Assembly: GCF_043197795.1 (NCBI RefSeq)
Contig: NZ_JBICTU010000021.1
Span: 62,001 to 126,000, forward strand
Direction of reading: 5' to 3'
Source of the DNA: Sphaerisporangium sp040649355
GTDB taxonomy: Bacteria; Actinomycetota; Actinomycetes; Streptosporangiales; Streptosporangiaceae
DNA: 64,000 nucleotides
This document shows, piece by piece, positions 42,547-51,471 of this stretch. Positions within the stretch are counted from its first letter, which is position 1; each line of letters opens with the position of its first letter. The notes beneath the pieces are model-generated. The model did not search any database and was not told the origin of the DNA. It saw only the letters and a program-made list of their open reading frames with translations. The translations under genes and the position numbers were made by a program.

Positions 42547-44163
42547 TTACGCAACGCCGAGCGCCCACCACGCGGCGGAATCCGGCGCCAGCCGTACGAC
42601 GTCGCCCTCGATGGCCACGGGAGCGCTCGCGATGAGGAGCTCGCCCGGCCGGGGCAGCTCGACCGGCTCGCCGGTGGTGTTCACCGTGCAGACGAACGTC
42701 TCCCCCCGGGCGAAGACCAGGGTCCCGGCGGGAGACTCCATCCACCGCAGGGAGCCGTCGCCGAGGTCCGGGTGCTCGCGCCGCAGGCGCAGGGCGCCCC
42801 GGTAGAGCGACAGCGTCGAGCCCGGATCGCCGAGCTGGGCCTCCACGCTGAGCGTCCCCCAGGTGGCAGGGACGGGCAGCCAGGTCTCCTCGATCCCCGG
42901 CGGGCTGAACCCGAAGGGCGGCTCGGAGTGGGCCCACGGGATCGGGACGCGGCAGCCGTCGCGGCCGTCCTCGGGGCCCCGCAGGCGCTGCGGGTCCTGG
43001 CAGACCTCGTCGGGCAGGTCGAGCACCTCGGGGAGGCCGAGCTCCTCACCCTGGTAGACGTAGGTGGAGCCGGGCAGGGCGAACATCATGAGGGCCGCCG
43101 CGCGGGCACGGCGCAGGCCGAGTTCGCCGTCACCGTACCGGGTCACGTGCCGCTTGACGTCGTGGTTGGAGAGCACCCATGTCGTCGGGGCGCCGACGGG
43201 GCCCACGGTGGCGAGCGACTCGTCGATCACCTCGCGCAGCATCTCCGCGTCCCACGGGGTCTTCATGAAGTGGAAGTTGAAGGCCTGATGCAGCTCGTCG
43301 GGCCGTACGTACCGGGCGAGGCGCTCCTGCGTGGGCGCCCATGCCTCGGCGACGCCGATGCGCTCGCCGTCGTAGGAGTCCAGCAGGCGGCGCCAGGCCC
43401 GGTGGATCTCGTGGACGCCGTCCTGGTCGAAGTAGGGCAGCACCGTGGTGCCCAGCATCTCGATCTGTTCCCTGGACCCGATGTCCGGGAGCCCCTCGGC
43501 CTTCACCATGCCGTGGGCGACGTCGATGCGGAAGCCGTCCACGCCGAGGTCGAGCCAGAAGCGCAGGATGGCGTCGAACTCCGCGTGGACCTCGGGGTTC
43601 TCCCAGTTCAGGTCGGGCTGCTCGGGGGCGAACAGGTGGAGGTACCACTCGCCGTCGGGCAGCCGCGTCCACGCCGGGCCGCCGAAGATCGACTCCCAGT
43701 CGTTGGGCGGCAGCTCCCCGCCCTCGCCGCGTCCGGCGCGGAAGATGTACCGCTCGCGCTCGGGGCTGCCGGGGCCCGCCTGCACGGCCGCGAGGAACCA
43801 GGCGTGCCGGTCGGAGGTGTGGTTCGGCACCACGTCGGTGATGATCTTCATCCCGTGGCTGTGCGCGTCCTCGATCAGCGCCCTGGCGTCGGCCAGCGTT
43901 CCGAAGATCGGGTCGACGTCGCGGTAGTCGGCGACGTCGTAGCCGAAGTCGGCCATCGGCGAGGTGTAGAAGGGCGTCAGCCAGATGGCGTCGACACCCA
44001 GCCCGGCCAGGTAGTCGAGGCGGCTGCGGACCCCGAGCAGGTCGCCGACGCCGTCGCCGTTGCCGTCGGCGAAGCTGCGCACGTAGACCTGGTAGATCAC
44101 CGCGTCACGCCACCAGCGCGTGCCGGTCTCGACGGGACGGGCTTCACGGACCACGTCGGTCAT
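42547..44163 (-). CDS. GH13 alpha-glucosidase (oligo-1,6-glucosidase/alpha-glucoside hydrolase type)
   Basis: The 538-residue enzyme is a GH13 TIM barrel with region I DVVPNHTSD, the nucleophile Asp214 in GFRIDVAHG, the acid/base Glu273 in GVAEAW and the transition-state Asp335 in LSNHD. The start of the fold is WWRDAVIYQVYVRSFADGNG, which marks alpha-glucosidases rather than alpha-amylases. No signal peptide is present, so imported oligosaccharides are split in the cytoplasm. It lies 49 bp after the second permease gene. Confidence 0.92.
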   Translation of the reverse strand: MTDVVREARPVETGTRWWRDAVIYQVYVRSFADGNGDGVGDLLGVRSRLDYLAGLGVDAIWLTPFYTSPMADFGYDVADYRDVDPIFGTLADARALIEDAHSHGMKIITDVVPNHTSDRHAWFLAAVQAGPGSPERERYIFRAGRGEGGELPPNDWESIFGGPAWTRLPDGEWYLHLFAPEQPDLNWENPEVHAEFDAILRFWLDLGVDGFRIDVAHGMVKAEGLPDIGSREQIEMLGTTVLPYFDQDGVHEIHRAWRRLLDSYDGERIGVAEAWAPTQERLARYVRPDELHQAFNFHFMKTPWDAEMLREVIDESLATVGPVGAPTTWVLSNHDVKRHVTRYGDGELGLRRARAAALMMFALPGSTYVYQGEELGLPEVLDLPDEVCQDPQRLRGPEDGRDGCRVPIPWAHSEPPFGFSPPGIEETWLPVPATWGTLSVEAQLGDPGSTLSLYRGALRLRREHPDLGDGSLRWMESPAGTLVFARGETFVCTVNTTGEPVELPRPGELLIASAPVAIEGDVVRLAPDSAAWWALGVA

Positions 44164-44212
44164 TGGGATCCCCCGATTCTCCGAAATATCAGGTTCCGAT
44201 ACCACGGTGGTC

Positions 44213-45115
44213 TTACGACTTCGTGGCTCCGGCCGTCAGGCCGGTTACGAGGTTGCGCTGGACGAGCAGGAAGACCACCGCCGCCGGCACCGCGATCAGC
44301 ACCGAGGACGCGGTGAGCAGTCCCCATTCGGCCTTGTGCTGGCCGACGAACTGCCCGATGCCCACGGCCAGGGTGTACTTGTCGTCGCCCGTCATGAACG
44401 CGGTCGCGTACGCGACCTCCGCCCAGGCCGTGATGAAGGAGTAGAACGCCGCGACGGCGAGTCCCGGCTTGGACAGCGGCAGGATGAGCCGCCAGAAGGT
44501 GCCGAAGGGCGTGAGCCCGTCGACCCGTCCGGCCTCGTCGATCTCGACGGGCACCGTGTCGAAGTAGCCCTTCATCATCCAGGCGCAGAACGGGATCGTC
44601 GAGGTCAGGTAGGCGATCACCAGGCCGGGGAACTGGTTGATGAGCCCGAGCCCGGCCATGAGGTTGTAGATCGGCACGATCAGGATCGCCACCGGGAACA
44701 TCTGCGTGATCAGCAGCATCCACATGATCGACCGGAATCCCGGGAAGCGGAAGCGGCTGACCGCGTAGCCGGTGGTCGCCGACAGCACCACGCCGAGCAG
44801 GGTCGTCAGGGCGGCGACGAACAGCGAGTTGAACAGCCAGCGCGGGAACGCCGTCTGGCCGAGCACCTGCGTGTAGTTGTCGAGGCTCGGGTGGTTGAAG
44901 AGCTCGACCGTGGTGGACTGCCAGGCGTCCCTCGGCTTGAGCGAGGTCAGGACCAGCCAGGCGACCGGGAAGACCGCGATCAGACTGGCCAGGAACAACG
45001 TGACGTGCAGGGCGGCGGACGCCCCGGCTCCGCGCGAGCCACGACGCCTGCGCCGCGGCGCCGCGGCGTGACCCGCGGTGCTCACCGTGCTCACCGTGCT
45101 CACCGTGCTCACCAT
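44213..45115 (-). CDS. MalG-type sugar ABC transporter permease
   Basis: The 300-residue protein has six predicted helices and the EAA loop EIDEAGRVDGLTPFGTFWRL that contacts the ATPase. The N-terminus begins MVSTVSTVSTVST, coded by a 9-bp tandem repeat, before a basic stretch RRRRRG. The start overlaps the end of the MalF-type gene by 7 bp. It forms the channel with that protein; the ATPase is probably the divergent MsiK-type gene. Confidence 0.92.
   Translation of the reverse strand: MVSTVSTVSTVSTAGHAAAPRRRRRGSRGAGASAALHVTLFLASLIAVFPVAWLVLTSLKPRDAWQSTTVELFNHPSLDNYTQVLGQTAFPRWLFNSLFVAALTTLLGVVLSATTGYAVSRFRFPGFRSIMWMLLITQMFPVAILIVPIYNLMAGLGLINQFPGLVIAYLTSTIPFCAWMMKGYFDTVPVEIDEAGRVDGLTPFGTFWRLILPLSKPGLAVAAFYSFITAWAEVAYATAFMTGDDKYTLAVGIGQFVGQHKAEWGLLTASSVLIAVPAAVVFLLVQRNLVTGLTAGATKS
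45079..45114 (-). repeat. Four 9-bp tandem repeats GTGCTCACC at the start of the MalG-type gene
   Basis: The unit is perfect in four copies and encodes the Val-Ser-Thr triplets after the initiator Met. Copy-number change keeps the frame because the unit is nine bases. The start codon lies at its edge, overlapping the upstream gene end. Confidence 0.9.
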
Positions 45116-46101
45116 GCATCTCCCTGCTGACGCAGCGCGCGGCGGTAGACCACGGCCATGACGACGAGCAGCGCGAGGATGAGCACACCCCACGCGGCCG
45201 ATCCCGAGTAGTTCCTGATGCCTTCGAAGGCCTGCCGGTAGGCGTAGGTCACGAGGATCTCGCTGGACCCGCCGGGCCCGCCCTTCGTGACCAGGAAGAT
45301 GACCGGGAACTGGTTGAAGGTCCAGATGGTGCCGAGCAGGACCACCGTGCTGGACACCGGCCGCAGTCCGGGCAGGGTGATGTTCCTGAAGCGCTGCCAG
45401 GGAGTGGCGCCGTCGACCTCGGCCGCCTCGTACAGCTCGCGGGGGATGGCCTGCAGGCCTCCCAGCAGCGCGAGCATCATGAACGGCACGCCGAGCCAGA
45501 CGTTCACGGTGATCACCGAGACCTTGGCCCAGAACGGGTCGTCCAGCCAGTCGAGCCCGCCGAAGCCCGCGGCCCGCAGCATCGCGTTGACGACGCCGAA
45601 CTCGCCGTTCAGCAGATACCGCCAGATGAACGCCGAGACGAACGCCGGCACCGCCCACGGGAGCACGAGCATCATGCGGTAGACCGACCGGAACCGCAGC
45701 GGCCGGTTGAGCAGCAGCGCGAGCCCGAGGCCGATGCCGTAGTGCAGGGCGACGCAGACGAGGGTCCAGACGACCGTCCACAGGAGCCGGGACAGGAACG
45801 CGCTGGAGCCGACGATGTCGACGTAGTTGGAAAGCCCGACGAACTCGTACGTCGAGGGGATGGTGTTCATCCCGATCGTACGGCCCATGTTGGCCTCGGT
45901 CGCGTCGGTGAGCGACAGGTAGACGCCGCGCACCAGCGGGTACCCGATAAGCACGAGCGTCACGATGACGACCGGGGCGCACATGGCCCACGCGTACCAG
46001 TGCCGGGAGAAGAACCGTCCGGCCCTCCCCGGCCCCGGGCGGCGGGTACGGCCGCGGGCGCTCGTGCCCGCGGCCGTACCGTCAACGACCTGGGTCGTCA
46101 T
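45109..46101 (-). CDS. MalF-type sugar ABC transporter permease
   Basis: The 330-residue protein has a cytoplasmic basic leader (about 30 residues), six predicted helices and the EAA motif ELYEAAEVDGATPWQRFRN. It pairs with the MalG-type protein to form the translocation path. It starts three bases after the binding-protein stop and its end overlaps the next start, so all are co-transcribed. Confidence 0.92.
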   Translation of the reverse strand: MTTQVVDGTAAGTSARGRTRRPGPGRAGRFFSRHWYAWAMCAPVVIVTLVLIGYPLVRGVYLSLTDATEANMGRTIGMNTIPSTYEFVGLSNYVDIVGSSAFLSRLLWTVVWTLVCVALHYGIGLGLALLLNRPLRFRSVYRMMLVLPWAVPAFVSAFIWRYLLNGEFGVVNAMLRAAGFGGLDWLDDPFWAKVSVITVNVWLGVPFMMLALLGGLQAIPRELYEAAEVDGATPWQRFRNITLPGLRPVSSTVVLLGTIWTFNQFPVIFLVTKGGPGGSSEILVTYAYRQAFEGIRNYSGSAAWGVLILALLVVMAVVYRRALRQQGDAW

Positions 46102-46104
46102 CGG

Positions 46105-47403
46105 TCACAGGCTCCAGCCCTTGAGCAGGCCCTGGTAGGCCTTGGCCACGTCCTGGGCCATCTGCTCGCTGGTGGTGCCGCCGGTGGCGAGCTTCTGGTA
46201 GCCCTCCACGAGCGGCTGGAAGAGCTGGCCGGCCTCGGGGATCCACGGACGCTCGACGGCGGCGGTCATGGGCTCCTTCCAGCGGCCGATCATCTCGTTG
46301 CCCTGCGCGTCGGGCAGGCTGTAGGCCGACTGGCGGGTCGGCAGCAGGCCGAGCTTGCCGGCGATCTTGGCCTGGCTCTCGGCGGAGTCCATGAACTTCA
46401 CGAACAGGTAGGACGCGTCCAGGCTCTTGGAGCCCGCGTACACGGTGTAGTCGTGGCCGCCGGTCGGGGCTCCCGCCTTGACCGAGCCGGCCGGGACCGG
46501 GGCGATGCCGAAGTTGTCGGGCTTGTCCTTGAAGACCTTGCCGCCGAGGTTGTCGGTGTTCGACCACGGACCATTGAAGATCATCGCGGCCTTGCCCTCC
46601 TTGAAGGCGGTCTCCGCGTTGGTGTAGCTGTCCTGGATCGCGGGCTTGGACGCCGCGCCGGACTTGATCAGGTCCTCGACCACCTTCAGGCCCGCCACGG
46701 ACTGCGGCGAGGCGACGGTGATCTTCTTGGTGGCGACGTCGAGCAGGTCGCCGCCCTCGCCGTAGATGAACGGCAGCAGGAAGTAGGCGTCGACGTTCAG
46801 CGCGAGGCCCTCGGCCCCGGCCTTGGACTTGACGTCCAGCGCGAACTGCTTGAGCTCCTCGAAGGTCTTCGGCGGGGCGTCGTGGCCGGCCTTCTTCAGC
46901 AGCTCCTTGTTGTACAGCAGGCCGAGCGTGTCGGTGACCTGCGGGATGCCGTACGTCTTGCCCTCGTACTTGCCGCTGCCGGCCGGGCTCGGGAGGAAGT
47001 CCTCGGGCTGGTCGAGGGCCGGGGTGCCGTCAAGGGGCGCGAGGTAGCCGAGGGAGGCGAACTCGGCCACCCAGCCGACGTCGGCGCGGAGCACGTCCGG
47101 CGCGCCGGCGCCGCTCTGCGCGGCGGTCTTGAACTTGTTCTGCGCGTCGGCGAAGGGGACGTTGACGTAGTTGACCTTGACCTTCGGGTACTTCGCCTGG
47201 AAGTCCTTGATCAGCTCCTGGAACACGGGACCCTCGTTGGTGGCGTCCGAGGTGTCCCACCACGTCACCTCGCCGGAGACGTCAGCGGCGCCGGCGCTTG
47301 TGGCCGGAGCGGCCGACTGATTGGTGGTGTCCTCGCCGCCACAGGCGGAGACCGCCAGCGCGAGCGCCGCGGCTGTCGCCGCGACCGAGATGCCTCGCCG
47401 CAT
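46105..47403 (-). CDS. Sugar-binding lipoprotein (MalE-like) of the ABC importer
   Basis: The 432-residue protein has a lipoprotein signal with lipobox LAVSAC and Cys21 as the lipidated residue, then a two-lobed solute-binding domain of the MalE/UgpB class (VTWWDTSDATNEGPVFQELI, KAAMIFNGPWSN, MDSAESQAKIAGKLG). ATG 47403 follows AAGGAG at eight bases. It delivers maltose-like or other alpha-glucosides to the permeases. It is the promoter-proximal gene of the five-gene set. Confidence 0.92.
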   Translation of the reverse strand: MRRGISVAATAAALALAVSACGGEDTTNQSAAPATSAGAADVSGEVTWWDTSDATNEGPVFQELIKDFQAKYPKVKVNYVNVPFADAQNKFKTAAQSGAGAPDVLRADVGWVAEFASLGYLAPLDGTPALDQPEDFLPSPAGSGKYEGKTYGIPQVTDTLGLLYNKELLKKAGHDAPPKTFEELKQFALDVKSKAGAEGLALNVDAYFLLPFIYGEGGDLLDVATKKITVASPQSVAGLKVVEDLIKSGAASKPAIQDSYTNAETAFKEGKAAMIFNGPWSNTDNLGGKVFKDKPDNFGIAPVPAGSVKAGAPTGGHDYTVYAGSKSLDASYLFVKFMDSAESQAKIAGKLGLLPTRQSAYSLPDAQGNEMIGRWKEPMTAAVERPWIPEAGQLFQPLVEGYQKLATGGTTSEQMAQDVAKAYQGLLKGWSL

Positions 47404-47847
47404 GTTGTGCACTCCTTGCTCAGCTTCATTGCCCTAAGGATCGGCCGATCCCGCCCGCGTCCCCGACGGCGGACGGGATCACCGGGGTACGCGGAACGTA
47501 ACAGCCATGTGAACAGACATGAAAGACCTTTCGGAAACTTTCTGCAAATTGTGACACGTCTGTCATTACATCCGCGTTACCCGGGCGGGGGGCCAGCGCC
47601 CGGCCCTCGCGGACCAGTGCCCGGCCCGCGCCGGCGCGTCCGGTGGCAGGCGGCCGGGCTCCACCGCCGGCGCCGCCCTTTCCCTATCTGTCCTGACCTC
47701 TACAGACAGGCAACGGTCAAGTAACCAGCAGATGAGCAATTTCTCACCTCATGTATGGACACAGTGGCCCACTACGCGATGTACTACCTCATCAATCACA
47801 ATGACGGCTGGGATCCGGGTTCTGATGCCCGGGAGGAACGAGTGACG
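47404..47847. promoter_or_regulatory. Divergent promoter region with GAAAG/CTTTC palindromes, candidate LacI operator
   Basis: This 444-bp region separates the uptake operon from the ATPase gene. GAAAGACCTTTC (47521-47532; five-base arms, two-base centre) and GAAACTTTC (47534-47542) lie side by side in an AT-richer stretch about 120-140 bp upstream of the binding-protein start. Paired palindromes of this kind suit a LacI-family repressor. Positions 47560-47700 are GC-rich and show no gene or clear RNA structure. Confidence 0.45.
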
Positions 47848-49155
47848 ATGAGTACCGTCGTTCTCGACAGCGTGACAAAGGTGTACCCCGGGGGGCATCT
47901 CGCGGTCGATCGCATGAGCTTGCGCGCGGAAGAGGGCGAACTGCTCGTCCTGCTCGGCCCATCCGGATGCGGTAAATCCACGCTGCTGCGGATGATCGCG
48001 GGACTCGAAGAGATCACTTCCGGGGACCTCTACCTCGACGGGCGGATCGCCAACGACCTGGCACCCCGTGACCGCGACGTCGCGATGGTCTTCCAGAACG
48101 GCGCCCTCTATCCCCACCGCACCGTGCGGGGCAACATCGCCTTCCCGCTGGAGATCGCCAAGGCCGACCCCGCCATGGTCAGGGAACGCGTGACCGAGCT
48201 TTCCAAGGCGCTTCACATCGACGAGACGCTGGACCGCCGTCCTGGAACGCTCTCCGGTGGCCAGCGGCAGCGCGTCGCGATGGGCCGGGCCATCGTCAGG
48301 CAGCCGTCGCTGTTCCTGATGGACGAGCCGCTGTCGAACCTCGACGCCGGGATGCGCACCGAGTTACGCATGGAGATCTCGTCGCTGGTGCGGGCGCTCG
48401 GCGTGACGACCATCTACGTCACGCACGACCAGGTGGAGGCCCTCACCCTGGCCGACCGAATCGCGATCATGAACCGCGGCGTCCTGCAGGACGTCGGCAC
48501 CCCCGGGCAGATCTACAACGACCCGGCGACGGCGTTCGTGGCGGCCTTCCTCAGCTCGCAGCAGATCAACCTGCTGGCGGCGACGGTCAAGACCCCGCAG
48601 AACCAGTACATCATGCTGGACTTCGGGCTCCACCAGATCACGATGCCCTGGACCGACCCCCGGGCCTACGCGGTCTCCCAGCACACCGGCAGCCAGATCA
48701 TCGTCGGCATCCGCCCCGACGCGCTGACCCCCATCCCCGAAGGCGTCGACAGCCCGCACTTCAGCGGCAGGGTCAGGACGCTGGAGTACCACGGTCACGA
48801 ATGGCTCGCCTACCTGGAGGTCGGCATCCCCGTCGTGCCCGCCCCCGAGCCCGCGCCGAGGGCGGCCGCCAACGGGCACGTCAACGGCAACGGCGACGGG
48901 CACGCCGCCGGCGGCACGGCGGGCAGGGTGCGGTCGATGATGCGGCGCCTCATCTCCGGCGAGGAGGAGCACGCCCCCGAGTACATCGCCCCCTCCGCGG
49001 CCGGCAGCGGCACCCACCGCCGGGCCGACCTCGTCGTGCGCCTGGGCTCGCGGCCGGTGTGGCGTGCCGGCGAGCACGGCCGCGTCGCCGTGGACCTCAG
49101 CAGGCTCATGCTGTTCACCCTCGAAGGCAACAGGATCGACCCGCCCCGCCGCTAG
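47848..49155 (+). CDS. MsiK/UgpC-type ABC transporter ATPase with inserted low-complexity segment
   Basis: The 435-residue ATPase has Walker A GPSGCGKST, Q-loop MVFQNGALYPHRTV, signature LSGGQRQR, Walker B LFLMDEPLSNLD and the C-terminal TOBE/OB regulatory domain. MsiK homologues are about 370-380 residues and energise several sugar importers. Here the OB region has an extra about 65 residues rich in Gly, Ala, Asn, His and Pro (near 330-395). The ATG follows GAGGAACGAGTG. It is divergent from the importer operon, which lacks its own ATPase. Confidence 0.92.
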   Translation: MSTVVLDSVTKVYPGGHLAVDRMSLRAEEGELLVLLGPSGCGKSTLLRMIAGLEEITSGDLYLDGRIANDLAPRDRDVAMVFQNGALYPHRTVRGNIAFPLEIAKADPAMVRERVTELSKALHIDETLDRRPGTLSGGQRQRVAMGRAIVRQPSLFLMDEPLSNLDAGMRTELRMEISSLVRALGVTTIYVTHDQVEALTLADRIAIMNRGVLQDVGTPGQIYNDPATAFVAAFLSSQQINLLAATVKTPQNQYIMLDFGLHQITMPWTDPRAYAVSQHTGSQIIVGIRPDALTPIPEGVDSPHFSGRVRTLEYHGHEWLAYLEVGIPVVPAPEPAPRAAANGHVNGNGDGHAAGGTAGRVRSMMRRLISGEEEHAPEYIAPSAAGSGTHRRADLVVRLGSRPVWRAGEHGRVAVDLSRLMLFTLEGNRIDPPRR

Positions 49156-49784
49156 GCGACCGTACGGTCGGCCGCCGAGCCGGCGAGCTGGGACACGATC
49201 TCCACCACCCGCACCACCTTGTCCAACTCCACCTGGTGGAAGGCCGGGCCCTCCGTGCGCGCCACGACGAGATGCAGGCCCGCGGTCTTCATCGGCAGGC
49301 TCAGCAGGTGCAGCGGCCCCTCGCTGAACGCCGCCGGGCGCAGGGGCGTGAGGTCGGGCATCTCGTCCACGCCGGGAGCCTGCCAACTGCCGTGCACGAC
49401 GGCGCCGGTGTCGGAGTCCACGGCGACCGCCCACTCGGCGCTCACCAGGTCGGGGGCGGCGTCGACCAGGGTCACGAAGGCGCGCTCGGAGTCGGACACC
49501 ACGTGGCCGAGCAGGTCGTAGTCGGGGCTCGTCCCCGGGGCCTCCCTGGTGGGCCACACGCCCTCGATGCGCACCCCGGGCACGACCGACAGGCGTTCGC
49601 GCAGCTCGTCGGCGGCGAACCCGCCCGGCCACGACAGGGTGAAGTCGTCCACCGCCCGGCCGCCCTCCCGCTCAAGGACCGTCACCTGGAGGATGTCCGC
49701 GCCGAGGACCCCGAAGGATCGGGCCACCTGCCCCAGCACCCCCGGCCGATCGGGAAGCGAAACCCGGATCCGTAGCACCGTCAC
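49152..49784 (-). CDS. ACT-domain protein
   Basis: The 210-residue protein has an N-terminal ACT domain (LRIRVSLPDRPGVLGQVARS and ADILQVTVLERE) and a C-terminal half that may be GAF- or ACT-like (FVTLVDAAPDLVSAEWAVAV). ACT domains bind amino acids or purines to control enzymes. Three consecutive GTG codons (49790, 49787, 49784) could start it, and AGAGG lies just upstream. Its stop overlaps the ATPase stop by 4 bp. No catalytic domain is attached. Confidence 0.75.
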   Translation of the reverse strand: MTVLRIRVSLPDRPGVLGQVARSFGVLGADILQVTVLEREGGRAVDDFTLSWPGGFAADELRERLSVVPGVRIEGVWPTREAPGTSPDYDLLGHVVSDSERAFVTLVDAAPDLVSAEWAVAVDSDTGAVVHGSWQAPGVDEMPDLTPLRPAAFSEGPLHLLSLPMKTAGLHLVVARTEGPAFHQVELDKVVRVVEIVSQLAGSAADRTVA

Positions 49785-49920
49785 CACCACCTCTGTATAT
49801 CCAGCCGAACCACGTATACGGGCCGACCTCCTGTTTCTTTCATCTACTGCACCACGGCACACAGCGTCCTGGATCGAGGTTTCGGCGATGTTCCGAAGAT
49901 ATGTCCGAAATAAATCCAAT

Positions 49921-51243
49921 TCAGTATTGATAGGCGCCCGCATCCGTGTTCCTCGACCGGGGGATGGCCCGTCCCGCCGCGTCGTGCGCCAGCCCCGTGC
50001 CTCCGTACCACGAGGGCCCGAGCGGCACCCCCTGGCCGATGGAGGCCGCTCCGGGACGTAGCCGCAGGTCATGGCGGCTGTGGAAGCCGGGATCCTCGCG
50101 GATCGAACGGTGGCCGAGCTTGATGCCCGTGGACCTGCCATCGTAGACGCCGCCAGCGTCGTCGATTCCCGAGCCGTCCTCGTATCCCAGCACCCCACCG
50201 ACCTTGATGGCGTTGTTGCGCAGCCTCAGGATCTTCGCGGAGCAGCCGTCGGCGCAGGAGACGCCGATGGTCTTGCGCGCCGGGAGGTACACCGAGTTGT
50301 TGACCGCCACCGTGCCCGTGACCGGCCCCACGGCGTGCCCGGCGCCGCGGGTGATGAGGAACGAGCCGCGTTTCTCCCCAGAGGTCACCACGTTGTTGGC
50401 GAACAGGTTCCCCTTGGCGGTCCCGCCGGGGCTGTGGCCGAGCTCGGTGAAGGTCTCGTTGTCGCGCGCGACGTTGTGGGCGACGAGGTTCCGGTCGCCG
50501 TCGTACACCTCCACGGCCGCGCCGTCGGACACGTAGTCCTGGCTGGAGGCGTAGCTGCCGACGATCAGGTTGCCGATGACGCTGTTGTCGTCGCCGTTCA
50601 GCAGCACGCCGAACGCGCCGGAGTCGTTGTCCGGCTCGCTGTCGTCGACGCTCATCCGGTCGTTGCCGATCATCTGGCTGTCGCGGATGACGTTGTGGGA
50701 GCCCCGTTCCGTCACCCAGACGCCCGCCACGTTGCGGTCGGCGTACACGTCCCACAGGTCGTTGTGGCGGCCGTCGATCCTGAAGCCGCCCCACCCGCAG
50801 TCGCTCGCCCGCAGGTCGGAGATCCGCCAGTAGGACCCCTCGACGACCACGCAGTCGCCATTCCTTCCGCTGATCTTCGGCCGGGCGCCCCTGCCGTACG
50901 AGCCGACCGTGATGTGCCGCGCGGCCGTGCCCCTGCCCCTCAGCGTCAGGGTGCCCTTCCACCGGCCGCCCCGCCGCAGGAGCAGCGTGTCACCCGGCCG
51001 CAGGCGGGCCGAGCTCGCCCGGCCGAGCGAGCGCCAGGCCTTGCCGGGAGAGGTCCCCGGCGCGTCGTCGTCGCCCTCGCGGCCGTCCACGTAGTAGACC
51101 CTGCCCGCCGCGGACCCGGAACGTTCCAGCGGGGACGCCCGCGCGGGTCCCTCGGACAGGGCCCGCGCCGCCGCCTCCGGGACGGCGAGCAGCAGGAAGG
51201 TCAACGGCAACGACAGGCCCGCTCGCCAGAGGTTCGGCGTCAT
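49921..51243 (-). CDS. Secreted right-handed parallel beta-helix protein
   Basis: The 440-residue protein has a signal peptide (residues 1 to about 27) and then a right-handed parallel beta-helix: repeating Asn-rich turns such as RHNDLWDVYADRNVAGVWVT, NSVIGNLIVGSYAS and NLVAHNVARDNETF, ending RNTDAGAYQY. Such folds occur in polysaccharide lyases, epimerases and surface proteins. The catalytic residues cannot be assigned. Next to the nonulosonic-acid cluster it could process or bind the wall polymer. Confidence 0.8.
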   Translation of the reverse strand: MTPNLWRAGLSLPLTFLLLAVPEAAARALSEGPARASPLERSGSAAGRVYYVDGREGDDDAPGTSPGKAWRSLGRASSARLRPGDTLLLRRGGRWKGTLTLRGRGTAARHITVGSYGRGARPKISGRNGDCVVVEGSYWRISDLRASDCGWGGFRIDGRHNDLWDVYADRNVAGVWVTERGSHNVIRDSQMIGNDRMSVDDSEPDNDSGAFGVLLNGDDNSVIGNLIVGSYASSQDYVSDGAAVEVYDGDRNLVAHNVARDNETFTELGHSPGGTAKGNLFANNVVTSGEKRGSFLITRGAGHAVGPVTGTVAVNNSVYLPARKTIGVSCADGCSAKILRLRNNAIKVGGVLGYEDGSGIDDAGGVYDGRSTGIKLGHRSIREDPGFHSRHDLRLRPGAASIGQGVPLGPSWYGGTGLAHDAAGRAIPRSRNTDAGAYQY

Positions 51244-51471
51244 AACACCACACTTAGGGTTAAAAGATCGCTGTCGCTCACGGTAGCGGTCAGAGGTCAT
51301 CACCGGGAGGCCCACAACCGGCCGGCGACCGGATCGGGTGACCCGGCACGCCGGACGGTAGGCTCCCCCGGCGTGCGGCCCGGTCCCGCGCCCGGCGGCT
51401 TTGCCAGGGCTTGGTGACCTCTTTCCCGGCTCGCGGATCTTGGATGAGATCCACGCCAGTAGCCTTTGCCA

